64,000 bases of DNA, from positions 79,811,959 through 79,875,958 of the forward strand of contig NC_080579.1 of the NCBI RefSeq assembly GCF_029962835.1. The letters run 5' to 3'. This document shows positions 33,323-45,735 of this stretch, piece after piece (position 1 is the stretch's first letter; each line of letters opens with the position of its first letter). The notes under the pieces were generated by a model. That model searched no databases, was not told the origin of the DNA, and saw only the letters and a list, made by a program, of their open reading frames with translations. Origin of the DNA: Magnolia sinica (taxonomy: Eukaryota; Streptophyta; Magnoliopsida; Magnoliales; Magnoliaceae). Both the position numbers and the translations under genes were made by a program.

Positions 33323-36300
33323 TATATTATACTATGCTAATTTATAAATATACATATATACATATAGTTGGTGGGCCACATCCATGTGGGACCCACCACA
33401 ATGCATGTGTCTATCCATACCGTCCAGCGTCACTGGACGCTGGACGGACGAGGCTAACATGGATTGTGTATGTGACATGGGTGTGTACTTGCAAAAGAAA
33501 AAGGAGAAAAGAGAAAGAAGAGGTGGGACACTCATGCAGGCCCCACCTTGATGCATATATTTAATCCAAGCCATCCATTCCATTCTTGGGATCATTTTAG
33601 GCGTTGAGCCAAATTTTGGAATCAATCCGACCATAGGAAATAGAGGTATCACCATTGAAACCCACTTTAACCCTTCCATTCGCCAACAACACGTTACATA
33701 TTGGTCTCATTTCGTCGATCATGAGTCGTAGAATCCTATGGATGGGTCGGATCGGATTGATGTGGGCCCTACCATGGAGAATCTGCAGAAAAACTATTTT
33801 CTTTAAAAAGAAACAAAGACAAAAGGAGGAAGCAGCGCTGACGCTGCTGCTGCCGCTGCCTACGGACGCTGACGGACAGCGGACGAGCTGGGCCTCACGC
33901 CTCCAGCTGTGGGCCCCACTGTGATGCGTGTCGACCATCAACACTATGCATTTTATGGGTCCCCTCAGACCAGGAGGCTTCCCTAAATATCAGTTGTATC
34001 AGAAACTCAGGTGGGCCACACCATTTAAAATCATGTGGAGACATTCCTAAACATATAAAAACACTTGGCGGGGCCTACCTGAAATTTGGATGCGGCTAAA
34101 ACTTGGTTTGAATGTTCAGCCAAGTGGGACACGCATAATGGGCGGGCTGGATCAGTGGACCACATCACAGTAGGCCCCCAAACCGTGACCCTATGAACGA
34201 TTTAGATGGCAAATAAACATTCCAGCGTGATCCTATCAACAGTCTGGATGTAAATAAACATTATGGTGGGCCCTGGTCCACTTGACTTCATGAACAGATC
34301 AGAGGCAAATAAATATTACAATGGGCCCTACCCCCGGTCCACGTGACCCTTTGACAGGTTGGATGGCAACAAACATCACTGTGGGCCCTACCCTCCTATG
34401 GTCCACATGACCTTATGAATAGATTGGATGATAAATAAATATTACAATGGGCCCTACCCTGGTCCACATGACTTTATGAACAGTTGGTTGGAAAATAAAC
34501 ATTATGTTGGGCCCTGGGTTGCTTGGAAAATAAACATTACTGTGAGCCTCGGTCTGAATGACCTTATCAATGGGTTGGATGGGAAATAAACATTATGGTA
34601 GGCCCCACATGAGACCCACTTATGTATGTATTGTAAACCATACCCTCCATTAGAGTGGGCTCCATCATGATGCATGTGTTTCATCTAACTGTCCAACCAT
34701 TTTGGAGATAATTTAAGGCCCATTGTTGAGGCCCATTGTGAAGTATGTAAGACTCGTGTGTTTAGGCCCAGCTTGATGTATTTGTGGCCTGCTCACTAAG
34801 GCCCACTTTGATATATATGAGGCCATGGTTTGAGGCCCATTTGATGTATTGAAGGCCCATGGGTCGAGGCCCAATGGGATGTACATGAGGCCCATAACAA
34901 CGTGATTCTACCAGGGTTCATGTGTTGACTATTGTAGTGGGCTACGCCTTGGGAGCAATGATGGTTTGACGTCCACATTGAATGGATAATGTTGGTTAAA
35001 TGTTCGCATTATAACTGTCCCTAAGGCCCACTGATAGGCCCATACTTGTGGTAAGTAGGCCGTCGAGGCCCATCTCCGTTATACACAAAGCCTATCTCTT
35101 TATACATGTTTAGTATAGATCCATGATTCATGATCATTCGCATCATATGTATGCCTGATGTGAGGAGTGACCGATCATAGCATATGCCTTCGGGCGGACT
35201 GTTTATGGGCTCCCTGATAGGCGGAGTTGCCCCATATAAGTGCATGGTACACGCAGGACTGTTGCATGACTGATAGTGTGATTCATGCACTTGCATTTGT
35301 GTGATTGAAGTTACTGTATGCCCTAGCGACATCAGGGTCATAGCCTCCACAGACACATCGTGGATGGCAGGATTGGATATCGAAAATATTTGGTTCTAGC
35401 ATACGGGCACCATAGATGTCCCTGGGTGAAAATCCCTAAACCCGATGGTACCAGAGGATGACTCTAACGTCGAGACCGAGTGAATACATGAGCGGCGAGG
35501 GCCGTATACCAGTAGGCCGCGTCTCCCACTATGTCGTGGTCGATTAAAAAGGGGTATGACCTTACCTGCCTGAGTGAGGGGGCAATTTCTAGGTTAAGTT
35601 TGACCAACTTGAGGAATCGATTCGCTATCGACGAGCTGGGCCCGATATTGGCAGGCGGATAGTGAGGTCTCTTCCACCCTACCAGTTGTGCGTCTGGATA
35701 GGGGCGACAAGCTAGTGTAGAGTGTACTTGACCCCGGTGATTATCCAGACTGAGAACCGTACTGATTTGATGCGCTAGTGAGGAGCTGCATTGATATGTG
35801 GATGATGGTTGATATGCTTGACTTTCATTCTGCATCGCATGGCCTTGGTATAACTGATTGCATTCATGTACTCATCAACATGATTCCGCATTACTCTGAC
35901 CTTGCATTCTGAGCACGCTTACATTGCGCACACACTTACACCACCCTTTAAGCTTTCTATAAGCTTATGCACGATTGATGCATGCAGGTGACGCCAGGAC
36001 GCAGCCGTAGCCTCGTCAGATTTGGAGTGTGCAATCGAGCTTTTGGAGTTCCTGTTATTATCATTACCTTGTATTTTCCTCTTACTCGCATTGTACTCAA
36101 AAGTTTTTGATCATAGTGGATTTTGTGATGGTGTTCTTGTGTTTATTATTCGTGGGTTATGCTTTTGGTTATGCTCATTACAATTGAACTGATGATTTGA
36201 AACCCTCCTTGTAGCATCCTAGGATCGGAACTTGGTGTATAGGTGCCGGGAGCCGAGAATGGGGTACTACGAAGGCTGTCGGCGCTAGATTCGGTAATCA

Positions 36301-36345
36301 AAAATTTTGTGAGTCCGATTTTCGAGTTCGGGGTGTGACACAAGG

Positions 36346-36830
36346 GCCTAATATACATCACTATGGGTCTCACTCATGGGCCAAATACTCATCACAGTGG
36401 GCCTCGGCACATGGGCCATGATTACATCACATCGGGCCTCATCATATGGGCCTCACATACATCACAATGGGCTGCAATACATGGACCTCATATACATCAA
36501 ATGAGACGTACTATATGAGCCTCATATACATCAAATGAGACGCACTATATGGGCCTCATATACATCAAATGGGCCGCATCACATGGTCCGCACCAATGGG
36601 CCAATATACATCAAGTGGGCCGCATCAATGGGCCGTACCAAAGGGCCTCATACACAACAAGTGGGCCGCATCAATGGGCCGTACCAATGGGCCTCATACA
36701 CAACAAGTGGGCCACATTAATGAGCCGCACTAATGGGCCGAATCAAATGAGTCAAATCAAATGGGCCAAGCCAAATGGGCCCAAACCAATGGACAGTGTA
36801 GATACACAATACATGCATCAATGGTAGGCC
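36346..36830. repeat. TGGGCC-rich short tandem repeats, continuation of the host X LTR
   Basis: GGGCCTCATATACATCA and GTGGGCCGCATCAATGGGCC units recur every 30-60 bases. The long plus-strand open frames here (repeating NGPY/GPHQWA) are translations of this repeat. Confidence 0.75.
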
Positions 36831-38835
36831 CTTGGACGGTGTGAATATAGAATACATACACTAAGGTGGGCTCCATCACATGGGCCTAATATATATAACA
36901 GGTGGGCCTCGCATACGCAACAAATGGGGAATGAATGACATAGATAAGACATAAAAAAATCAAGGTGGAGGCCACACGTGGACGGTGAGGATCACAAATA
37001 CATCATTGTGCGCCCCACATAGCTGTTACATGGACGACATGAAATAACATACCCATCATTAGGGCCCACCGTCCCTAGACGGTGAGAAATACAAAACATA
37101 CATCACAGTGGGTGCACACAGCACTGTCCAGAGATGGATGGTGCGGGTACAGAATACATGTATCAAGGTGGACCCCACTCCTCACACGTATAACACGTGT
37201 GGGAGTGGGTCCCATGGCCAGTCCAAAATAGGTGTATGGCATGGAAGTACAGATATATCACAGTGGTCTGCATAGCACCGTCAGACGGATGGTGCAGACA
37301 ACACATTCTTCAAGTTGGACCTACACAGCACCGTCCAGATGGACGGTGCAGATAACACATAGATCACAGAGAGGCCCACGTGGTAATAGTCCACATGTCC
37401 CAAAAAATTGGACGGTGTGGATAAAAACCATACATCATGGTGAGGCAGGTCCCACCGTCCTAGATAGTGGACGGTGAGGATGAATGCATACAATATGGTG
37501 GGTCCCACGTGGGGCCCATCAGATGTAATATACAATTTATATTATATAATATTTTATATACATATATATATATTATGTTATATACACATCATATATATTA
37601 TATTATATATATATAATACAGCATCCAGGGGAGCTTGGATGTCCGTTTATTGGACGGTCTGGATAAAACTTATATGCCAGATGGTCCACACGATCTGGAC
37701 AAACCAGATCAACACATACCTCACGATTAGGGCCCACAAAATTTGATGATGCCAGTACAGCAGCCATCTGCTGCTATAAGATGGATGGACGGTGTGGAGA
37801 GAATACATACATCACTGGGGTCCCCACTATCCAGTACAGGGGACAGCGTGGACAAAACACATACACCTTGGTGGGTTCCACTGTCCACTACCGTGGACGG
37901 TGTGGATAAATCACATACATCATTGTGAGTCCCACGTGGAACCCACTGTAACGCTTATTTGTCATCCAGTATTGACGTGGTCAAACAGACCCGGATGAAG
38001 AGTAAAAACAAATTTCATATTAATTCAAAACCTCTGCAACCCAAAAAGGTTTTCAATGGCAGACGTTCAAACCCCCACTGTTTCCTGCCGTGTGGGCCAC
38101 CTGAGTCTTGTATATGGCTGATATTTGGGGTGGCCCACTGCCCCATAGGGGCCTAACAGATGCTCGGTGTGGATATTCAACACACCTCACGGTGGGGCCC
38201 ACGGCTGGGACCGTGGGTCCCTGTTGTTCATTTGTCAAACGCAGCAGCATTCTCTGCTGCGTCCACAGCAGCAGGCGCTGCCTGTTTTTTTTTTAAAATC
38301 ATGTTTTATCACGGTTTTTTATACGTGGGGCCCGCATCGGAAGAATCCACCCCGTCCACTGGCTCCCATAGCTCAAGACAAGCCAAACAAGCCCAATATT
38401 CAGGGTGTTTTGGCGTATAGAAACATTAGGTAGTTTTTCAATGGTAAAAGTCACAGTTTTCTAAGCTATGGCCTGCTAGATAATCAGATCGGCTTCATTT
38501 TTCGGCTCAACGCCTAAAATAAGCTAGGGAAAGGGATGGACGGCTTGGATTAAAACCATACCTCAAGGTGGGGCCTATATGAGTGGCTCACCCATATGCT
38601 TAAGAATTAAGCTAATATTTATGTTTTCCCAGTTCACGTCTAGACGCTGGACGGTTCTAGGCAAGGCAAATACATTTAAGGTGGGCCCTACTTAGGTGGG
38701 CCACCACATGGCTGGGTGGTGTGGAACAACATATATACAAAGTGGGCCCCCACCTACAAATGACTTGGATCAAATACATGTTTCATGGTGGGGTCCATCC
38801 GGGTGGGCCACATGGACATATCATCACATAAAAAG

Positions 38836-38840
<5 letters not shown>

Positions 38841-38888
<48 letters not shown>
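38841..38888. repeat. (GA)n microsatellite
   Basis: A perfect GA dinucleotide run in the 3' part of the host X LTR. Confidence 0.85.
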
Positions 38889-38893
<5 letters not shown>

Positions 38894-39889
38894 GGACCCC
38901 GGCACTATTGGCCCTCCCTTCCATGTTCTACAACATACATCAAGTGGGTCCCAATACATGTGGGCCCACCAAATCAAAGATCAATGGTGGGGGTTCCTTC
39001 TCCACCCAAAATGGACGATCTAGATGACATCAATCCATGCAAGGAAAACAAACATCATGATGGGGTCCATGGAGAATAACCCCATCATGGAATGATCATG
39101 AAGATCAAGGTGGGCCATCGGCCACACCTAGGGTCCAAAATGAGATCCATACCATCAATCGGTAGGCTTCATTTGGCCCTTCATAAAAAAAAAAGAAATC
39201 TAGGCCCAATAGAGCACCCACCGTTCGATCTTCTTGGTCCATTGGAAAGCCGATCTCCTTGTGCTTCTCTTTGATGGAGGGTGATGAGGTTTGAATGGAT
39301 AGGATGAAGGATTTTTGGAATAGGGAGTGGGCCACATACATCACACTTTTCTCTCACTTGGGAAAGCCATGGACGTCCACTCTTTTGCTCTCTTTGTTGC
39401 TTGGAAATTGTGTTGGAGAAATGAGAGAGAGAGAGGGTTGTTGTAAGAGAAGTGATGGTTGATGGATGTGAGGTGATGGTGTACTTGACTAGCATGGGCG
39501 TGTAAGAGAGAGGGTGAGAAAGAGTTAAAAGAGTTGACTTTGGGGTTGCTTGACTTGAGGAGAAAGAAAGCATTGATTGATTAATTGATGGGACATTTCG
39601 TAGAGAATCTCTTGGGATTGAAAACGCGCGGTGTTTTTCTTCAAAATAAACGCCGGCCCATATCTCCCTACTAGGGTATCGGATCGGTATGCAAGACGTG
39701 ACGTTAGAACCATGGCGACAGTGTGGTCACAATGGTATAAGTCTTAAATTAATTCGACTCAAATCTACGGGATTTGACTTACGGTCGCACGCAAATGTCG
39801 ATTATAGGTTGCCAGTTGCGAAAATTTGACGGGAAAGATCATGAGAGTCGATGGAACAGTACGAACTAGGATACAGGTCTTACAGATAC

Positions 39890-40915
39890 TATGCCCAAGT
39901 TATTGGCCTATGCTAGGTGACAAACCCCCCATAGTAACCTCTGAGCTTTCCTAAAATGGTTGTTTGAAATTGGAATAATAATGGTTGGGCTAATCATGCA
40001 TCTTCATGGCATACGAACTTTACCGGGTAGTCGATGTAAGACATGGAGTTTCTTGTGTCACTATGGGCTGTACCATAGAGTATTTCACCAGGTGATCCTA
40101 AGTTAATATCACGTGCATTCTTACTACTATAGGTTGTCCTTTTCGCATGGAATTTTTCGAGTGTTTAGTCCTCCTTACGGCATACTTGTATATACTTTTC
40201 CAGGAGACTAATTCACCTTGGGTATCCTCATTGCATAGTCTTTTCTGAGTGCCCAGTCCTCCTTAGGGTGTACCTTTGAATACTTTTCCGGGTGGCTAGT
40301 TCTCCTTGGACGACTTTTTGCCAGCTAGATGTACATCCCCATGTCTGTGAGCATGTGCATGTATTCATGCATTTAAACAAGAATATCTTTGTGAAATTTA
40401 TTCAATATGCGCGTATCTGATAAATTCTGTCATATTACCATAATAGTTGTTATGAAATATTCATTATAGACTATTCTTGATAATTATGCTTAATTATCTT
40501 GATGCTTGACAAATCTTAGGGGTTATACCTTACTGCGATAGCCATTGACGCTATTAAACCATATTCAGTGTGCAGGAAATGTAGATGATGCGTATGTGGA
40601 TGCTCATGTAGAGTATGGGGAGTTAGATGATCTTACAGCTCTCCATTTTAGATTTCCTTCATGTTTAGTTTATACTTTCATATATCTTAAAGACTTAAGA
40701 CACTATGTTGTATAAGTTTTCGGGTAACCACTTGAAAATTGGGTTATATATATTTGGACTCCCTCTTATACTTGATTTGTTCCTATTCCGCTTAATTGTT
40801 AACTTTGATAAAGAAAAAAAAAATGTACATGAAATTTTAGCCACCTTTAAAGGTTAACACTCGGGTTTTTGGAAAACGAGTAGTGTACTCGGGTTTCAGG
40901 AACCGAGGTGTTACA
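39890..40915 (-). mobile_element. Family Y LTR fragment in reverse orientation (right piece, with LTR terminus)
   Basis: It ends at 40915 in GAGGTGTTACA. Reversed, this begins TGTAACACCTCGG and shares the AAAAACCCGAGTGTTAACCT words with the Y start at 17962-18040. It follows directly on the GATAC target duplication of the X solo LTR. No coding region is seen. Confidence 0.65.
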
Positions 40916-42592
40916 CAGTGGGACCGGGATTGTCCTAGAGACTTCAGATCATGTATGCATGCAATATGCTTTAAGATTTGGATTCGAAGCCTCCAACAAT
41001 GTAGCAGAATATGAAGCATTGCTCGTTGGACTTAGGTTGGCAGACACCATTGGAGCCCTACACCTTGAAGTTTTTAACGATTCTCAATTGGTCGTCAATC
41101 AAATAGCTAAGGAGTACCAAGCTAAGAAGGAACGCATGAAAGCATATCTATGGAAAGTAAAAGAATTGATCGATAGATTTCAAAAGTGCAACGTTACCCT
41201 AATCCCTCGAGTAGAAAACTTAAAAGCTGATATGTTGGCAAAGTTAGCCACAATGGATGAAGATGATATCCAAAGATCAGTTCCGATCGATTTCCTTACC
41301 AAACCGAGCATTAGTGAATTCAACCTTGCCGTAGTTCTCTTGGTAAGCTTGGAGTTAACCTGGATGGATCCGATCATCAATTTCGTCAAGGAAGATAAGC
41401 TATAAGAAGATCGAGTGGAAGCGCGCAAGCTGCGAACCAGGGTGGCACGCTATGCCATGGTCAATGACATCTTTTACAAGAAAGGATTCTATCTCCCTTA
41501 TCTCAGATGCCTCTGACCTGATGAAGCAGAGTATGTTCTAAGGGAAACTCATGAGGGTATTTGCAGAAACCACTCCGGAAGTCGGGCCTTAGCCCATAAG
41601 ATCATTCGGCATGGGTACTATTGGCTGACCATTCAGGCCGATGCTTAGTAGTACACCCGGAGGTGCTATAAATGCCAGCACTCTGTAAATATACCTTGGC
41701 AGCCTCCTGAAGAATTGACCCCCATGGCTGGACCATGGTCATTTGCCCAATGGGGGATCGACATCATCAGTCCCCTCCGGACTGGCAAAGGCCAGACCAA
41801 GTTTGTTGTGGTGTCGACTATTTTACGAAGTGGGCCGAAGCTAAGCCTCTGGCAAAAATAACTGAGAAAAAATAACAGACTTCGTGTAGAAGAATATTAT
41901 ATGCAGGTTTGGTATTCCCCGCATGATCGTCTTAGACAACGGGAAGCAGTTTAACAATAAGAAGTTTCGAGGAATGTGCGAAAATCTCTGGATCCAGAAT
42001 GTCTACCCTTAGCCACGACATACGCAGGCCAACGTGGAGGTCGAAGCAGTCGACAAGATCATCAAACACCAACTCTGGACCAAGCTCGAGAAAGTCAAGG
42101 GAGAATGGGCAGAAGAACTCCCCAATGTTCTTTGGGCATACCGAACTACAACCCGGACAGCCAGTGGGGAAACTCCCTTTTCCTTAGCCTACGGGGCCTA
42201 AGTCGTTACTCCAGTAGAAATCGAACTACCAACAAGTCAGACTGAGTCATTCGACGAGTAGTATAACTCCAAGCTGATGGCTCTGGATCTCGACCTTTTC
42301 GAATAAAGAATGGAACAAGCTCGGATCGGAACTGACATCCGACAACAACAAGTGGCACGTTTCTATAACGATAGAGTAAAGGTTAGGAGGTTCCGAGTTA
42401 GGTACTTAGTCCTTTAAAAAACTTTCCAAAACACTAAGGAGCTTGGCTCGAAAACCTTGGGGCCCAACTGGGAAGGACTTTACGTGGTAACAAGTACAAG
42501 CCAACCTGGATCATACCGTCTTGAAAATCTCAAAGGTCAGCTCTTACCTCACCCCTAGAATGCCGTGCATCTTAAGATCTATCATCCTTGAA
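40916..42592 (+). mobile_element. Tat-type Gypsy pol, copy 2: second RNase H and integrase, degenerate
   Basis: It starts inside the archaeal-type RNase H ([42 protein letters not shown]) and continues to a stop at 41403. Integrase follows. The zinc-binding part (H, H and the RRCYKCQ pair) lies at about 41540-41690. The catalytic core has the first Asp in FAQWGIDII near 41757, the second in VLDNGKQF near 41940, and a Glu in NVEVEAVDKIIKHQ near 42040. The C-terminus ends near 42590. Stops near 41517 and 41647 and frame changes near 41820 and later show it is dead. It overlaps in domain content with copy 1, so it is a separate element. Confidence 0.88.
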
Positions 42593-42902
42593 GAACTAAT
42601 TCATAGTTTATTTTGTATTGATCCCGTTCAAGTTAGTGTAATGAAAATCATGCAGTTTGTTTCCTGCTTCCATACTAATAAGGAAAAGTTATGACTACTA
42701 CAACTAAGGTGATCGACGGAACGACCCTCTTCTCAGATGTCGATCAATCTACCCAATTCGATAAATCTATTCGATCCGGTCTGTCTACTTAAAAAAATCA
42801 CACACAAGCACTTTTGCCAAAACTGAATTATATTGATGAAAGCTCTAAAGAGCATATTACATTGAAGATTCACAAAATTACAAGGAGAGCTGGTCTTTAA
42901 GC

Positions 42903-44760
42903 CTCGAGGGGCTACTCGGAAGGCGCGTCTTTGGCGGAGGCTTTAGATTCAAAGTCAGCAACCTCGAAGCCAAAGAGGTCTAAATCTGGAAAGGCCTCCT
43001 TCACTTCTTCAATGCACTTTGTAAACACCATCCTGTACAAGGTATTTCTATCTTCCAAATACTCTACGGAAGATTTGTACTCCTTGGCGGTGGCCTCTTG
43101 AGCTGAAGAGATAGCCGCCTGAGCCTCTACCTTAGCCTCCTTAAGCTTCGCCTCAACTCCTTTGAGCTTCACCTTCAGCTCCCAAATTTTACCTCTGGTC
43201 GAGCCAACCTATTAAAAGCATTGGCGCGAACCTTCTTCATCGCCTCTAGCTCGGCCGCTAGGGCCAAAGAACGAGCTTCCGAGACAGAACAGCCTGATCG
43301 GCTGCAAGAGCTGCAGCTCGAAACTGTTCTGCTTTAGTCCCCTTCTGCAAAAACTTCTGCTCACTCTCCCATGCCACCTTCTGCAACTACACAATATCGC
43401 GGTGCACTTTCAGCATGCATGGGGCGAACTGCCAAAGGAGTAAGAAAAGATGTCAAAAGCCAAACAGAAAAAAAGGGGAAAAAATGATGAAAACTTAAAG
43501 GATTCGATTACTCTGAGAAAACTCTATGTCGCGGACACAAGGATCGCTTCTGGAGTGCAATCTTATGTGTGGAAGAATTCCTTTTTGGGCAGATTTCATT
43601 CTGCCAAGGTAGAAGCTCTCCTATGACTTCACTAACTGTCCTAGAAGGAAGTTCTCCCCCCTCCCAAGCCTCAGAAGTCCTAGCAGAAGGCCCACTAGCC
43701 TCACTAGCCTCTACGTGTTGAGCCTCAACAGAATACTTGACAGCTAACTGGACCTTTGTGGGAGCGGCCTCCTCACGGACGATCGCCTCAACTGCCGCCT
43801 CAGCAACAATGAGGGCAGGCTGTGCAGCTGTCACCTCTTCTTCAATCTCCACAATAGTGGGAAATGAAGGACCGACTCTCCCCTTGCACTTGGAGAGCAT
43901 CTTCTTCTTCTTCACCTTCTTCTCCGTCACAGTTTCTTCGAGAGAAGGTGCATTGCGCTTGGAGATTTTTACCTGTGAGTTTACGGTTTCTTCTGGCATA
44001 CCTACATCAAGATGGAAGAAGAGTTAGTCACAAATTTATGAATTTTTTTTAAGTGCTACAAGTCGGCAAAGATTTTTACCTGTGAGCTCAGTATCAAGGC
44101 CTGATTTCAACAAAAGCTTTGGTTGGAGAAGACTTTTCCAAGATTGACCTTCCTCTCTTAATGACCTCGCTCCTTGAATCCAAGCAAGAGATTCATCTCC
44201 AAGGAGAGAAGGGTGCTTGGGAATATCTACATTAAAGACATGCACGAACTATTAAGAAAACACTAGAGACTAATCAATTGAGAAACGACTGAAAAAGAGC
44301 TAAATACAAGGAAAGTCGAGCTGGACCAATGAATGTGGTGGGAACCAAGCCACGGCGTAAGGTCAAGCCTGAAACTTCCCAACTGCAAGAAGCCTAGAAC
44401 CATTTGTCCTTCCAATTTTTATTAGAGGTCAGGACATCTATGACCTTGCCTCCTCCGGTCCCCCTCCAAGCGGAGAGGTAGTACTAGCCCTTATGAAATT
44501 TATTGGGCTTCACTTGGTACAGATGGAGGAACTCGTTGACAGTAAGGCTACTTAAGGTCAGACCAAAGGACGGAACAATCGATCAACGCCCTCCAAGCAT
44601 TGGGGATCAACTGTCTTGGAGCCAACTCCAGACGAGTAAGTACTCATCTTACTATCCCCTACAGAGGGAGCCTCCGGCCGCATTGAAGGGCGACCTGAAA
44701 GATGGCAACCACTCCCTCTAGAGGATGAGTTGGTTGCTCGTCTGGAGAGGGGACTCGGAG
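42903..44760 (-). pseudogene. Antisense ORF downstream of Tat integrase, coiled-coil protein, degenerate
   Basis: On the minus strand, 44320-44750 reads recognisable pieces (VNEFLHLYQVKP and, in another frame, WEVSGLTLRRGLVPTTF). 43508-43999 is Lys/Glu/Ala-rich (EETVTEKKVKKKKML), and 42912-43172 is a predicted coiled coil (KLKGVEAKLKEAKVEAQAA) ending DLDLFGFEVADF. Tat-lineage elements such as Grande and Retand are known to carry an extra, oppositely transcribed ORF between integrase and the 3' LTR, whose product is of unknown function. Frames are broken several times, and introns may be present in the original. Confidence 0.6.
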
Positions 44761-45374
44761 CTCAATCGACTCAGGTATATGGTACCCCTGTCTAATCTAA
44801 GCTAGGTATGCCTCATAGGAAATTTAAATGTGTCATTCAATATGTCCATAAGTTAGGTATGTATGGTTATTGGGAGCTGTGCAACCTAGAGCTCTGTAGG
44901 TCCTGTTGAGATATGTGTGTGAGATTGTACTCTATCCTCAAGTTTGACTAATTCATATTAGAACATTTGCTCAAAAATGAAGAAAATTCAATTAGGCAAC
45001 TTGACAAGAGATGATGGGAATTTAAACATGTGCCATTCAATATGTTCATAAGTTTTTTTTTTTTTTTTTTCAATAGGATCAAAAGAAAGCACAAATATTA
45101 GTCTAATTTGAAATTCCTGTCCTCACAAAGGTTTCACTGGTGGCCATTTAATCCTTAACATTTCTCGTGGCATAGCCGACTAGAATTTTGAACCTGATTT
45201 TCTTAGCTCTTATCCTGACATGAGCTAGCACGACTGATGTACAATGTAAAAATAAGAAAAGTACGCTACCAGCACACAAACCTTGGGCTTACGCCGGGCT
45301 ACCAAGAGCAAGGATGGCCTACAAACACTGCTAGCGGTTGGAGAGTGGTCTGCGTACGCTACCATGTTATTTGT
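44761..45374. other. Non-coding stretch with a 35-bp direct repeat and T18 run
   Basis: A segment near 44820-44855 (containing CATTCAATATGT, then CATAAGTT) recurs at 45018-45053 with few changes. The second copy is followed at once by 18 T (45053-45070). No gene is seen. It may be the downstream end of Tat copy 2 or a retroposed piece. Confidence 0.4.
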
Positions 45375-45735
45375 GTTCAATCCATGCCGTCAACCTAGTT
45401 TGTTAAAATATTTTAAGACATGAGCCTGAAAATTAGACAGATCAAAATCTCAAGTGGACCACACAATAAAAAATAATGGTGATTGAATGCCCACCATTAA
45501 AAACTTTCTAAAGATTATTGTAATGTTTATTTTCTATCCAACTTATTGATTACATCACATAGACTTAGAAAAAGGGCAAACACAAATATCAGCTTCATCC
45601 AAAACTTTTGTCGCAGTCAAACAATTTTCAATGACGAGCATTTAATCAACATTGTCTCCTATGTTATGTCCTTATCATGAAATGATATGGAAAAATGGAG
45701 GGATGGCCAAGATAAAACACATACATCATGGTCAT
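45375..45735. mobile_element. Foldback element, complete but worn
   Basis: The left arm 'TTCAATCCATGCCGTCAACC' and the right arm 'GGAGGGATGGCCAAGATAAAACACATACATCATGG' bracket the standard interior (GGACCACACAATAAAA, GATTGAATGCCCACC, TGTAATGTTTATT). Non-coding. Confidence 0.65.

Larger units (their letters stand above)
32329..36340 (-). mobile_element. Second family X solo LTR, inverted and nested in the first
   Basis: Reading plus it starts TGTAAGACCC and ends GGTGTGACA, the exact reverse arrangement of the host LTR (which ends GGTCTTACA and starts TGTCAC). CAAGT (32324-32328) and CAAGG (36341-36345) flank it, a 5-bp target duplication with one change. The host sequence rejoins across it as CTCACACAAGGGCCTAAT, like CTCATACAAGGACCTAAT at 31711. 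It is 4012 bp, shorter than the host LTR, and internally rearranged. Confidence 0.85.
29967..39884 (+). mobile_element. Family X solo LTR, 5-bp target duplication GATAC, split by a reverse copy of itself
   Basis: It begins TGTCACGCCCC and ends GGTCTTACA. GATAC lies directly outside on both sides (29962-29966 and 39885-39889). Without the nested insert it is about 5.9 kb, large for an LTR but in the range known for Del/Tekay-type Gypsy elements, whose LTRs often start TGTCACGCCCC. No gag, pol or primer-binding site is present, so it is a solo LTR. The interior has GGGCC-rich short tandem repeats, (AT) and (GA) microsatellites and foldback pieces. Confidence 0.85.

Noticed and set aside
36535-36827. 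Plus-strand frames repeating GPHQWA / NGPYQWASY
   Set aside because: Translation of TGGGCC-rich tandem repeats inside an X-family LTR.
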